64,000 bases of DNA. It comes from Vibrio nitrifigilis (GTDB lineage: Bacteria > Pseudomonadota > Gammaproteobacteria > Enterobacterales > Vibrionaceae). The position numbers and the translations under genes were made by a program. Shown here in pieces: positions 1-8,724 of this stretch (within the stretch, counting starts at the first letter, position 1; each line of letters opens with the position of its first letter). Under the pieces are notes generated by a model. That model made no database searches. It was not told the origin of the DNA and worked only from the letters and a program-made list of their open reading frames with translations. The stretch is from positions 806,001-870,000 of the forward strand of contig NZ_JADPMR010000001.1 in the NCBI RefSeq assembly GCF_015686695.1, written 5' to 3'.

Positions 1-2121
1 TCAACTCTGTGGCAGAAAGAACAACGTGACAGTCTGCAACCACTGTTGAAACGTGCGCGGAAATTGCTGATACTCTTGTTGGAACCTAATCAACAGCAGT
101 GCTCTCAGGAAGATGGGCTGCAACATTGGGCTCGGCTAAATATTGCTATGCAAGAGTCCAATCATAAGCCAGACTGGAATTTGCTGTCTGCCAGTTCTCA
201 TGCTGCAAGCGTAGGTAGTGCAGATTGGTTGATAGGTCAGTTCGCAACGGCTATGGGGCTTGGCGAGTCTAATCGCTGGCTATGGCTAAATTTCTATCTT
301 TGTAAGCGTTATATTGAGTTTGATACCCATCCGGATCAACGCGCAGCTATCTTGTGTTTTTGGCAAACGGTAAATCAGCTACGCCGAAGTTTGATCATGG
401 ACGGGCAAGGGTTAACTCGTTTTGCTGAACGTTCTTTTAATTCAGTACTGCAACGTCACTCAAAAGGTCATGATAATATCCGCCGAGTGTGGCCTGCTAA
501 GGCTGATGTTGCGGAGATCAAGTCTGGACCGATGGCATTCAAACCTAAGTTAGTTGGTGAAATTGCTCGTGGTTTGATTTCGACTTCTGACTTATCCCTA
601 CCAAAACCGCCTTATATCTTTGGTGAGTCTGATATTCAGCTCGATATGCAGGCTTTGGCCACAATGCAGGCTCTAGAACGTTGGCAATTTTGTGGTCATT
701 TCTCGCGCTCGCAGGCGCACAAACAAAACCAGCGCCCTAGACCGGACTGCAAAAGGCTGTGGCAAGAAGCTGAAAAACTGGTACGCAACTTAGAAAGTAC
801 TTCTGGTTGGAATGCTTCCGAGTTTATGGGGGGAAAACTGAATCCGAATTTCCATTTTCAGCCTGCTAGATGGTTTCGTGGGCTGGATGTGGCAGGAGAT
901 GAAAATGCTTTAAAAATCGAGTGGTTTGCGCCTGTACTTCGATGGCTACGCTGTGGCTTTAAATCACGGCCAGATGGTGAGCGAGCAAGTTCAGGATTTC
1001 ATCTAAGCATTCATGCTGGAGAGGATTACGCTCATCCAGCGTCAGGTATGCGCCATATTGATGAGACAGTACGTTTTTGTGAAATGCGAGAGGGTGACCG
1101 ATTAGGTCACGCGCTGGCACTTGGCATCATGCCAAAACAGTGGGCTGCACGGCAGGGCGAAATGATGCTGCCTCTGGATGAACATCTGGATAATCTTGTG
1201 TGGCTCTGGCATCACGCAAGTATCTTGAGTGGTGTTTTGCCATTGGCACAGCAAGTATTACCGCTGTTCGAACGACGCATTGCGCATTTCTGGCATAAGT
1301 CGTATTGGTGGCAGGTACCGGATTGGATGGAAGCCACAGACGACAATGAGAACCAGTCTAAAAATCAAGCTGAAGTTTCTGATATACCGTCTTTGAGGAA
1401 CGCAACGCCGGGAGATTTGTATCAGGCTTGGTGGCTGAGGCGTAATTGCCATTATCGCCTGAAATCCTTGAGTGGTTCTTGGCCGATAGATTCCAGAGAA
1501 TTGTATGCCTTGCCTGATCATCTAGAATTGAGCGAGTGTCACACACTAGCAAGTCGGCTATATCACGCTCGCCATACTTGGTTGAGTAATGTAAAAGAAG
1601 TGCCTTTAGTGATTGTGCGTATGGGCGATGAAGCTGCTGCTAATAGAGGATTTCATACGAAGAGCTCTGGCCGTAAGAATAATGAAAACATTTTGGAAGA
1701 TGTCGATACTCCAGCCGAGCTGGATTTTATGCATGCGCTACAAGACTGGCTTCTAACGGAGTACGATAAGCTTGGGCTTATTATTGAAGCCAACCCGACC
1801 TCCAATGTCTATATTGCACGATTAAAATCCTACGCCGAACACCCGATTTTTCGTTGGTGCCCGCCAGACGAATCAGTATTAGAGCCAGGAAAACCGGCTA
1901 ACCTTTATGGAATGCGCCGAGGCCCAGTACGCGTACTAATAAATACCGACGATCCCGGCATTATGCCAACGACATTGAGAACTGAGTTTCTGTTGCTCAG
2001 AGAGGCATCAATAGATTTAGGCATTGGCCGAACTGTCGCGGAACGCTGGCTAGAAGAGCTTAGAATATTTGGTATTGAGCAATTTCAAAGAAACCACTTA
2101 CCTGTTTTTGAAACTATCTGA
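1..2121 (+). CDS. rdrB: RdrB-like adenosine deaminase of a RADAR anti-phage system (5' end missing)
   Basis: The frame is open from base 1, so the true start lies upstream; 706 residues are visible. RdrB is the deaminase subunit of RADAR, which with the ATPase RdrA converts adenosine nucleotides to inosine forms during phage infection. The visible part has the adenosine deaminase core: HAGEDY near residue 338 followed by DRLGHA, ANPTSN near 597, and NTDDPG at 648-653, which carry metal-binding and catalytic residues in this superfamily. Large insertions between these motifs make it far longer than housekeeping adenosine deaminase (about 330 residues), as known for RdrB. A membrane-protein gene follows after 23 bases, a known RADAR arrangement. 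rdrA would be expected just left of the window. Confidence 0.85.
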   Translation, partial: STLWQKEQRDSLQPLLKRARKLLILLLEPNQQQCSQEDGLQHWARLNIAMQESNHKPDWNLLSASSHAASVGSADWLIGQFATAMGLGESNRWLWLNFYLCKRYIEFDTHPDQRAAILCFWQTVNQLRRSLIMDGQGLTRFAERSFNSVLQRHSKGHDNIRRVWPAKADVAEIKSGPMAFKPKLVGEIARGLISTSDLSLPKPPYIFGESDIQLDMQALATMQALERWQFCGHFSRSQAHKQNQRPRPDCKRLWQEAEKLVRNLESTSGWNASEFMGGKLNPNFHFQPARWFRGLDVAGDENALKIEWFAPVLRWLRCGFKSRPDGERASSGFHLSIHAGEDYAHPASGMRHIDETVRFCEMREGDRLGHALALGIMPKQWAARQGEMMLPLDEHLDNLVWLWHHASILSGVLPLAQQVLPLFERRIAHFWHKSYWWQVPDWMEATDDNENQSKNQAEVSDIPSLRNATPGDLYQAWWLRRNCHYRLKSLSGSWPIDSRELYALPDHLELSECHTLASRLYHARHTWLSNVKEVPLVIVRMGDEAAANRGFHTKSSGRKNNENILEDVDTPAELDFMHALQDWLLTEYDKLGLIIEANPTSNVYIARLKSYAEHPIFRWCPPDESVLEPGKPANLYGMRRGPVRVLINTDDPGIMPTTLRTEFLLLREASIDLGIGRTVAERWLEELRIFGIEQFQRNHLPVFETI

Positions 2122-2144
2122 CCTCATAAGGAGATCTTTAGTAA

Positions 2145-2873
2145 ATGCAACCAGAAGACATTAAAACACTCACAAGCTTTGACGACATTATCAAATTGAT
2201 GGATGAGGAATCGACTTATCTAAAAAAGAAATCACAAGAAACTGAGTGGCAACGTTATGTTTCGCGCCGTATTCCTGTATACGCCGGAATAGTCACGGTG
2301 CTTTTCCTTATCAGCTTGCTGATGACAACAATAAAAGCAGTATCACCGGAGCAGATGGACCAATTTCTTGCTAAGTTAAGTCTATTCACGCTAAGTCCAT
2401 TCACGCTATCGTGGTATGGAGTCTTAGTACTAGTAGTATCAATTTCCATCATTATTTGGTCCACTTATAGCAAACGGACCCGTCATAAAGAATTAAAAAT
2501 TGTCCTGTGGTCTCTAGTGCTAAAGGTGATCACTATAGGTTTGTTTTACTGTGTAATTATTTTCGAAAATAAAGCGCACTCGTTTATTAGTGGGATTGTT
2601 CTATTTGGTACTGTTACACTTTCAGTTATGTTGGCAGATCGCACATTCGGCTATACTCGTCGATATGAGCGTTATGATTTTTTTAGTCAGCAAGCTGAAG
2701 CTCTTGCAATAAAGTTTGCGTCTTTGAAAGCAATATCTAAAAGTTCTTTTGACGAACAGCATTTAAACGAATGCTTAGCGTTTTATGAGCAGTTACGCCT
2801 CAGTAAATACAAAGATACAGTCTCAGACTCTTTTTACCTGCTAAGTCAGATTGAAAAGAAAGTGGCTGGATAA
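2145..2873 (+). CDS. RADAR-associated four-helix membrane protein
   Basis: This 242-residue protein starts 23 bases after rdrB behind an AAGGAGAT ribosome site, so it is probably in the same operon. Four hydrophobic stretches are visible at about residues 47-65, 91-107, 119-140 and 146-165, flanked by charged cytosolic-looking N- and C-terminal parts rich in Lys, Glu and Gln. RADAR loci are known to carry accessory membrane proteins, including SLATT-domain ones. The helical hairpins followed by a C-terminal helical segment are compatible with a SLATT-like protein, but I see no diagnostic motif. Role in the defence system is inferred from position only. Confidence 0.6.
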   Translation: MQPEDIKTLTSFDDIIKLMDEESTYLKKKSQETEWQRYVSRRIPVYAGIVTVLFLISLLMTTIKAVSPEQMDQFLAKLSLFTLSPFTLSWYGVLVLVVSISIIIWSTYSKRTRHKELKIVLWSLVLKVITIGLFYCVIIFENKAHSFISGIVLFGTVTLSVMLADRTFGYTRRYERYDFFSQQAEALAIKFASLKAISKSSFDEQHLNECLAFYEQLRLSKYKDTVSDSFYLLSQIEKKVAG

Positions 2874-2896
2874 GCAAGCTAGAACCCAAAAATACA

Positions 2897-2926
2897 AGAG
2901 CATCATCAATTATGGTGCTCTTTTTG
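2897..2926 (+). terminator. Rho-independent terminator after the RADAR operon
   Basis: An imperfect stem (AGAGCATCAT paired with ATGGTGCTCT) is followed by a run of five T. It lies 24 bases after the stop of the membrane-protein gene and separates it from tniQ. Confidence 0.7.
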
Positions 2927-3083
2927 ATCATTGAACTAAGCAAATACATTATGTCATGACACAATTCTGTTTTTATCACCTATGTGCGAGAAGTAAAATT
3001 GTGACACTATTCAAACTAACTCCTTGATTTTTCCTGCTCATAGTTAATACTAAAACTTAGATATTCTAAGTTTTAGGTTGACA

Positions 3084-4295
3084 ATGGACACGGAAATCGA
3101 ACTTTACAGAGATGAATCACTCGAGAGCTTTTTGCTGCGGTTGAGTAAGTATCGCGGCTATGAGCGGTTTGCTCATTTTGCTGAAGATATTTGGCATGAT
3201 ACTCTGTTGCAGCATGATGCTACTCCCGGTGCTTTCCCGTTTGAACTGAGTCGAATTAATCTCTTTAAAGCTCAAACAACCAGCCAGATGCGGGTTCGTG
3301 TTCTACTTGATTTAGAAAAGCAATTTAGTCTAGATAATTTTGGCATTTTGCGGCTAGCGTTAGCCAATTCTAAAGCACTATTTTCACCAGAAAAAAAAGC
3401 CCTTCATCGTGCTGGTATTGACTACCCCTATGTTTTCTTGCGTAAAAATAGTACTCCCATTTGCCCTGAGTGTTTGAAAGAAGCTCCCTATATTCGGCAG
3501 CTATGGCACTTCATGCCTTATCAGGTTTGCCATAAGCACCAATGTAAACTTGTCCATCAATGTCCCCAATGTGGAAAAACAATTTCTTATCAACAATCCG
3601 AACTGATTGAGTCTTGTGAGTGTGGATATAGGTTCACAGCGTATGAAGCGGAAAAGCCGGAACAGTCTGCGCTGATAGTGGCTCAATGGCTGGCGGGTTC
3701 GCAGGCCTCACAGTTAGGTTTACTCAGCCATAAACTATCGCTATCGAGTAGGTTTGGCTTTTTGCTTTGGTACGTTAATCGCTTCGGGGATACACAAGAT
3801 ATTTCCTTTGATGATTTCGTTAATTGTTGTGAGACATGGCCTCAACGTCTTAATGAAGACCTAGATAGCATCGTTCATAAAGCCGACTTAATAAGAACGT
3901 TGCCTTGGAATAAAGCGTATTTTAGAGAGGTGTTTGGAGAATTACTCAAAGAGTGCTGTCGCTTGCCCTACCGTGAGTTAAGCAAGAATCCTGTGTTACT
4001 TGCCGTTGTGCAATATTTCACTTCATTAGTTAGCCATTATCCTCGATCCAAGTCATCCAACATTGCCGATATCCTTGTTAGCCCACTAGAAGCCGCCGCA
4101 TTACTCTCTTGCACATCTGAAGAGATTATTCACCTCTATCAATTTGGTGAGCTTAAAGCACAAATCAAACCCAAATTACACAGTAAACTGGAGAACCATC
4201 AATCCGTTTTTACACTTCGCAGCATTATCGAATTCAAATTGGCGAAGATGACTAGTGAAGAAGATGGAGCAGTTAACTTTCTACCAGAGTGGTAA
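3084..4295 (+). CDS. tniQ: TniQ (TnsD-like) targeting subunit of I-F3 CAST
   Basis: TniQ binds the Cascade complex at the Cas6 end and recruits TnsC, coupling guide RNA recognition to transposition. The N-terminus (RDESLESFLLRLSKYRGY) matches the TniQ family start pattern. A zinc-finger region runs from about residue 127 to 183, with CPEC, CHKHQC, CPQC and CEC motifs and the conserved LWHF. Length (403 residues from ATG 3084) fits the family, which is near 400. A TTG at 3078 two codons upstream is also possible; the ATG is preferred as the standard codon. Stop and cas8 start are 3 bases apart, and all four genes to cas6 form one operon. The C-terminal half is expected to dimerise and contact Cas7/Cas6. 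Confidence 0.9.
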   Translation: MDTEIELYRDESLESFLLRLSKYRGYERFAHFAEDIWHDTLLQHDATPGAFPFELSRINLFKAQTTSQMRVRVLLDLEKQFSLDNFGILRLALANSKALFSPEKKALHRAGIDYPYVFLRKNSTPICPECLKEAPYIRQLWHFMPYQVCHKHQCKLVHQCPQCGKTISYQQSELIESCECGYRFTAYEAEKPEQSALIVAQWLAGSQASQLGLLSHKLSLSSRFGFLLWYVNRFGDTQDISFDDFVNCCETWPQRLNEDLDSIVHKADLIRTLPWNKAYFREVFGELLKECCRLPYRELSKNPVLLAVVQYFTSLVSHYPRSKSSNIADILVSPLEAAALLSCTSEEIIHLYQFGELKAQIKPKLHSKLENHQSVFTLRSIIEFKLAKMTSEEDGAVNFLPEW

Positions 4296-4298
4296 GTT

Positions 4299-6389
4299 AT
4301 GAGAACATTGCAGGACCTTATCAAATTAGAAGATCCAAAGTTGCGCTTTAGCCAACTGAAAAAGTCGTTTATGCCTTATACCGCTCCGATTCAGATTGAT
4401 GGGGATGAAAGGCAAGCTCTCACTGTATTGCTCAACCTGTCTTTGAGTACTCCAACGTGCAAGGATTGCCTCGACATGGATAGGGCCATGAAGTACTTCT
4501 CCGACGAGAAAAATCTGCAAACTGCGGAAGAGGAAGTTAAATGGTATCACACGCATAATCTTAAATTTCCAGATTGCCGCGTAGCAAACCAACGCATATT
4601 GGCTACACCGATACCTAGTAATGAAGTAACGTTAACCAGCCAGTCGTTATTACCTCAATTGGGTTGGGCTCATAATTCTGCAAAGTATAAACACACCATC
4701 TGGCTACTGAATAACTTTGTTTGGCGGGGAAGTAATGCGAATGTGCTTAATCTCATCCGTAATCAAAATGAATTATGGTCAGAGCTTTTGGTTGAGATGG
4801 GTTTGTCATTAGAGAAACAAGAGCAACTGCGAGCCATTTGTGAACGAAGTTTACCGGAAAGTGAATTGCCTACGGAAATAAGTCAGTTTAGTAAACAAGT
4901 TCGTTTTCCATGGCGAGGTGAGTACCTATCTATAACACCAGTAGTCAGTCATGCAATGCAGCAACAACTGGAAGTTCTTGCTAGAGACAAGCATTCCTCG
5001 TTTCGGTTTAAAACAATGAACTATCCCAACCCTGCTAGTATTGGCAATCTATGTGGTGCTCTTGGGGGGCACGTCAATGTGCTGAACTATCCTATCGGTG
5101 TTCGTAAAGACTCACAGCGGACATTATTGGTAAGTAGGGAAAAATCACAACACTACTTTGATGACTACCAGTTAACATCGAAAAAGACTGGCTTTGTTTT
5201 GGCTCATCTTATTGGTTTTGAGAAGCTTGATGATCGAAAAGCTCAAAAGCATGTTAGGAAATATCAGCTTAAGATCATTCGACGGCAGATAGCACGCTGG
5301 TTACTTCCTCTGATTGAATTAAGAGAGCAATTAGAGACAGAATCGTACCGACATTCCATGGATATTGCTGATCCGCTGGTAAAACAATTTCTAACCATTC
5401 CAGAGGCACAATTTAAGGAACTAGCATCAGAGCTTAATCAGAGAGTGCATCTGAGTTTACAAAGCAATCGCTTTTCATCGCGCTTTGCCTATCACCCGAA
5501 GTTGATGAGAGTGCTTAAAATCGAGCTGAATTGGGTGCTAAAACAACTTAGCCGACCAGAATCTGAACTCACGCACACAACAGAACAAAGAGAGCAGTAT
5601 ATTTATTTGTCATCAATGCGCGTTTTTGATGCAAATGCTAGAAGTTGCCCTTATTTGATGGGATCGCCATCGTTAACGGTATTTTGGGGCTTTGTTCATC
5701 GATATCAACGTGATTTCCAAGAATTATTGTTTGAGGATGATGAGAATGTGAGTTTTGATGAATTTGCTGTTTTTATACGTGATGAGGTAATGCAAACGAC
5801 AGCAAAGTTAACCGAACCCAGTGTATTGGCGAAGAAGCGTGAAATATCACCAGTGAAACGCACAACTATTATTCGAGATGAGTATGCAGACCTTGAATTT
5901 GACTTGGTGATTAAAGTCAGCACCGGCGGTCGACTGTCAGATTACATTAATCAGTTAAAGGCGGCGCTCCCTAATAATTTCGCCGGTGGTGCATTATTTC
6001 AACCTGATATTGAACGGGGAGTAAGTTGGTTAAAGACGTTTGGTTCGACCTCTGAACTCCTTCATATAGTCAAAGGGCTATCAGGTTCTGGAACTTGGTT
6101 AGTGCCACATTCGGACCAGCCTGAAAGCTTAGAAACGTTGGAAAAACTGTTATCTAATGATGATACTCTCTTGCCTGTTTCAAATGGCTTTCATTTTCTG
6201 GAGTTACCCAAGCTAAGGGATAATTCCCTAACAGCACAGCATGCCTTTGCTGAAAACAATATTGGTATAGCAAAGCGAATTAGCCCCATCGAAATTAGAC
6301 TTGGGGCACGGAATGCTTTTATTGAACGTTGCTTTTGGGCTCTAGAATCAACAGAAAGTACTATCCTTATAAAAAATAAAAGGAAATAG
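4299..6389 (+). CDS. cas8: Cas8f-Cas5f fusion, large Cascade subunit of I-F3 CAST
   Basis: In I-F3 systems Cas8 and Cas5 are fused; the protein holds the 5' handle of the guide RNA and recognises the PAM. The 696-residue length is close to the roughly 640 residues of the V. cholerae Tn6677 protein. The N-terminus (MRTLQDLIKLEDPKLRF) and the internal pattern IDGDERQALTVLLNLS match that family by eye, as does VFWGFVHRYQRD near residue 465-475 in the Cas5-like half. It sits directly between tniQ and cas7 with 3 and 6 bases of spacing. No frameshift or stop is seen. Assignment rests on family resemblance plus operon position. Confidence 0.88.
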   Translation: MRTLQDLIKLEDPKLRFSQLKKSFMPYTAPIQIDGDERQALTVLLNLSLSTPTCKDCLDMDRAMKYFSDEKNLQTAEEEVKWYHTHNLKFPDCRVANQRILATPIPSNEVTLTSQSLLPQLGWAHNSAKYKHTIWLLNNFVWRGSNANVLNLIRNQNELWSELLVEMGLSLEKQEQLRAICERSLPESELPTEISQFSKQVRFPWRGEYLSITPVVSHAMQQQLEVLARDKHSSFRFKTMNYPNPASIGNLCGALGGHVNVLNYPIGVRKDSQRTLLVSREKSQHYFDDYQLTSKKTGFVLAHLIGFEKLDDRKAQKHVRKYQLKIIRRQIARWLLPLIELREQLETESYRHSMDIADPLVKQFLTIPEAQFKELASELNQRVHLSLQSNRFSSRFAYHPKLMRVLKIELNWVLKQLSRPESELTHTTEQREQYIYLSSMRVFDANARSCPYLMGSPSLTVFWGFVHRYQRDFQELLFEDDENVSFDEFAVFIRDEVMQTTAKLTEPSVLAKKREISPVKRTTIIRDEYADLEFDLVIKVSTGGRLSDYINQLKAALPNNFAGGALFQPDIERGVSWLKTFGSTSELLHIVKGLSGSGTWLVPHSDQPESLETLEKLLSNDDTLLPVSNGFHFLELPKLRDNSLTAQHAFAENNIGIAKRISPIEIRLGARNAFIERCFWALESTESTILIKNKRK

Positions 6390-6395
6390 TACATC

Positions 6396-7425
6396 ATGAA
6401 ACTATGTAGTCAGTTGAATTACGTGCGTTCATTATCTTCTGGGAAAGCCTATTTCTATTATCTTGAAAATGAACGTCTAAGGCCTCTTAAAGTAGACCTA
6501 ACCCATATTAGGGGGGCCAAATCGGCTTATTCATTAGCTTTTACGGGCGATTTCAAACCTAATAATTTAGCTCCGCAAGACTTAGCACACGCTCATCCCC
6601 AGTTTGTCGAGGAGTGTTACGTTCCTCCTGGAGTGAACGAAATTTATTGTTCATTTTCTCTTAGGATTCGAGCTAATTCATTAGCACCAGAAGTATGTTC
6701 GGATGCTGAAATACGAGACATTCTCCATCGACTTGCCGAAAGTTATCAGCGTTTGGGTGGGTATCGAGAACTAGCAAGGCGTTATGCAACGAATTTGTTG
6801 ATGGGAACTTGGTTGTGGCGTAATCGTGAATGCAGAAATATTTCGATTGAGGTGAAAACAGAACAGCAACAATGGCAGATTGATGATATTCGGTATTTGG
6901 AATGGTGATTGGGAAGGCGATGCTGCAGTAGCACTGAATGGGTTGAGTGAATATCTTAGTAAAGCCTTATCGGACAAAACTCATTATTTCAATATGGATG
7001 TAAGAGCAAAACTGACTGTTGGATGGGGGGATGAAATTTATCCGAGTCAGGAGTTTATTGATGTCAAAGTGGTTGGTCAGCCAAGTAAACAGTTAGCCAA
7101 AGTTCTTATTGACGGTGAAGAGTCGGTGTCATTCCATGCTCAAAAGGTAGGTGCAGCCATTCAGTTAATTGATGATTGGTGGGCGGATGATGCCGATAAA
7201 CCATTAAGAGTAAACGAATATGGTGCGGATAAAGAATATGTCATTGCGCGTCGACACGTGGTTGATAAACGGGACTTTTATTCTTTAATCATAAGAACAG
7301 AGGAGTTTCTCGAGGTTATGAATACCAGTGGTGAAATTCCCAATGACGTTCATTTTATTATGGCTGTTCTAGTAAAAGGTGGAGTATTCAGCGGCTCGAG
7401 TAAAAAGAAGAATAAGGATGAGTAA
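6396..7425 (+). pseudogene. cas7: Cas7f (Csy3) backbone subunit, interrupted by a frameshift
   Basis: Cas7 polymerises along the guide RNA; I-F3 versions are about 350 residues. Here the gene is split. Codons from 6396 stop at 6906-6908 after 170 residues, and the rest continues in the +1 frame to 7425. Removing one T from the TTT at 6896-6898 restores a continuous reading, IDDIRYWNGDWEGDAAV, through the junction. The restored protein would be about 343 residues, normal for the family, and both halves look intact (SLAFTGDF and VPPGVNEIYCSFSLRIRA before, DDWWADDADKPLRVNEYG and IMAVLVKGGVFSG after). Either the gene is newly broken, the base is a sequencing error, or ribosomes shift frame. The cas6 gene behind it is intact. 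Confidence 0.85.
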
Positions 7426-7427
7426 CA

Positions 7428-8030
7428 ATGAAGAGATATTACTTTTCGATTCGATTTTTACCTGAAAGAGCTGATTATGAGTTTTTAGCCGGACGTTGCA
7501 TTTCAACGATGCATGGCTTTTTATCACAAGAACGAAATCATTCGTTTAAGAATAGTGTTGGTGTAGCATTTCCTCGTTGGAATGAGAAAAATATTGGTGA
7601 TCTCATCATGTTTGTTTCTGAACATGAAAATATCCTTACAGGTCTTTGTTACCAACCATACTTTTCAACCATGATGAACGAAGGGTTGTTCGATGTATCA
7701 CCAATAGCGCTAATCCCCAAAGATGTGATAGACGCTCGGTTTGTATACAACAAAACCATTCAGAAAATGTTTAATGGCTCTAAAAAGAGACGAATTAAAA
7801 GAGCATTAGCAAGGGCTGAAGCTCAAGGAACAGGCTACGTTCCCAAACCGGCTGAAGAGCGTGAGTTTAAGCCTTTTCACTGTATACCCATAGACAGTCA
7901 TTCAACAGGACAACAATTTATTCTTCATATTCAGAGACAATTTACCAATGCAGTAGGTGATGAAAATCAGTTCAATAGTTACGGCTTTGCTTCCAACGAG
8001 CGTTGGACAGGTACAGTGCCTATATTTTGA
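7428..8030 (+). CDS. cas6: Cas6f (Csy4) CRISPR RNA endoribonuclease
   Basis: Cas6f cuts the repeat hairpin and stays bound to the 3' handle of the guide; in CASTs it also contacts TniQ. The 200-residue length fits the family. It starts with the typical MKRYYFSIRFLP strand, and His29 is at the position of the catalytic His of Csy4. A basic segment NGSKKRRIKRALARAEAQG around residues 123-141 resembles the arginine-rich helix that grips the repeat stem. The C-terminus (NSYGFASN) is the usual family ending region. The start lies 2 bases after the cas7 stop, and the CRISPR array begins 136 bases downstream. Confidence 0.9.
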   Translation: MKRYYFSIRFLPERADYEFLAGRCISTMHGFLSQERNHSFKNSVGVAFPRWNEKNIGDLIMFVSEHENILTGLCYQPYFSTMMNEGLFDVSPIALIPKDVIDARFVYNKTIQKMFNGSKKRRIKRALARAEAQGTGYVPKPAEEREFKPFHCIPIDSHSTGQQFILHIQRQFTNAVGDENQFNSYGFASNERWTGTVPIF

Positions 8031-8166
8031 TTTTGACCTTATTTTTAGAGCAGATATTTATTCTTTTAAAATTCATAAAGTTATAACGTGACCAAAAAAT
8101 AAGGGTATATTAGCTAGATTGTGACGAATAGCAAACTAATCAGAGCGTTAGCGTCTAAGGTTTATA

Positions 8167-8254
8167 GTGAACCGACGGATAGGCGGCTAAGAATAACAGG
8201 CTTTGAGGATAGTAAAGTAAATCTGTGTGAACCGCCGGATAGGCGGCTAAGAAT
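8167..8254 (+). CRISPR. Minimal I-F3 CRISPR array: two 28-bp repeats, one 32-bp spacer
   Basis: Repeats are at 8167-8194 and 8227-8254. Both start GTGAACCG and end GGCGGCTAAGAAT, as in type I-F, and differ at one base (A at 8175, C at 8235). The second repeat forms a perfect CCGCC/GGCGG stem with loop GGATA; the first has an A opposite G inside the stem. The 32-bp spacer (8195-8226) starts AACAGGCTTTGAGG; I do not recognise its target. A second spacer-like 32-bp segment follows at 8255-8286, and then a hairpin (GGCTAG...CTAAGCC, 8286-8304) that may be a diverged terminal repeat. The leader is 8031-8166. A terminator follows at 8314-8346. Confidence 0.88.
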
Positions 8255-8286
8255 AGGTCAGGAAGAAAGCAACCTAAAATCGCTGG
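8255..8286 (+). other. Candidate terminal homing spacer resembling the SRP RNA gene ffs
   Basis: This 32-bp segment directly follows the second repeat. It begins AGGTCAGG and continues AAGAAAGCAACC. The conserved apical part of bacterial SRP RNA reads AGGTCAGG, TCCGG, AAGGAAGCAGCC. The spacer therefore looks like that region with TCCGG missing and two G-to-A changes. ffs is a known attachment site of I-F3 transposons, whose arrays end in an atypical spacer aimed at the host site. The short gap makes this suggestive rather than proven. Confidence 0.4.
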
Positions 8287-8313
8287 GCTAGCGGAAACTA
8301 AGCCAAAAAATAA

Positions 8314-8346
8314 AAATGCGGTTACTTTTGTAGCCGCATTTTTTTG
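8314..8346 (+). terminator. Terminator after the CRISPR array
   Basis: The stem ATGCGGTTA pairs with TAGCCGCAT (one G-T pair) and runs into seven T. It closes the transcript of the array and, if one operon, of tniQ-cas. Confidence 0.8.
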
Positions 8347-8724
8347 TGATTGATAAAGAACTATCAGCGTAAAAACATCAGTCGTCATTCAAACTCGTTT
8401 TTGCCCCTAAATGAGTTTCAACCTTTCAATTGCTAGCTTCAGCGAGTTACACTTTTACTTACAATTTCTAATATTAGTAATAACGAACTAATCGAACGTC
8501 TAAACTGTTTCAGCAAAAAAGTTCCGTATCAGGAGTTCGGTCAAATTTCGATCCGACTACTATAGTGTGTTGGTGTCTACAAATAACAAATATTTTCAGT
8601 CTATTCTTACAACTAGCATTAAGCTAATTGTTGTAAAGTTCAATAAATAACCATGGATTTAGTTTTATATCAATTAGATGTTAAATTTGTTAATTAAATC
8701 GTTCTTCGTAGAAAGGAGACCATA

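Noticed and set aside
8031..8166. Further CRISPR repeat upstream of 8167
   Set aside because: No segment resembles the repeat; this is read as the leader.
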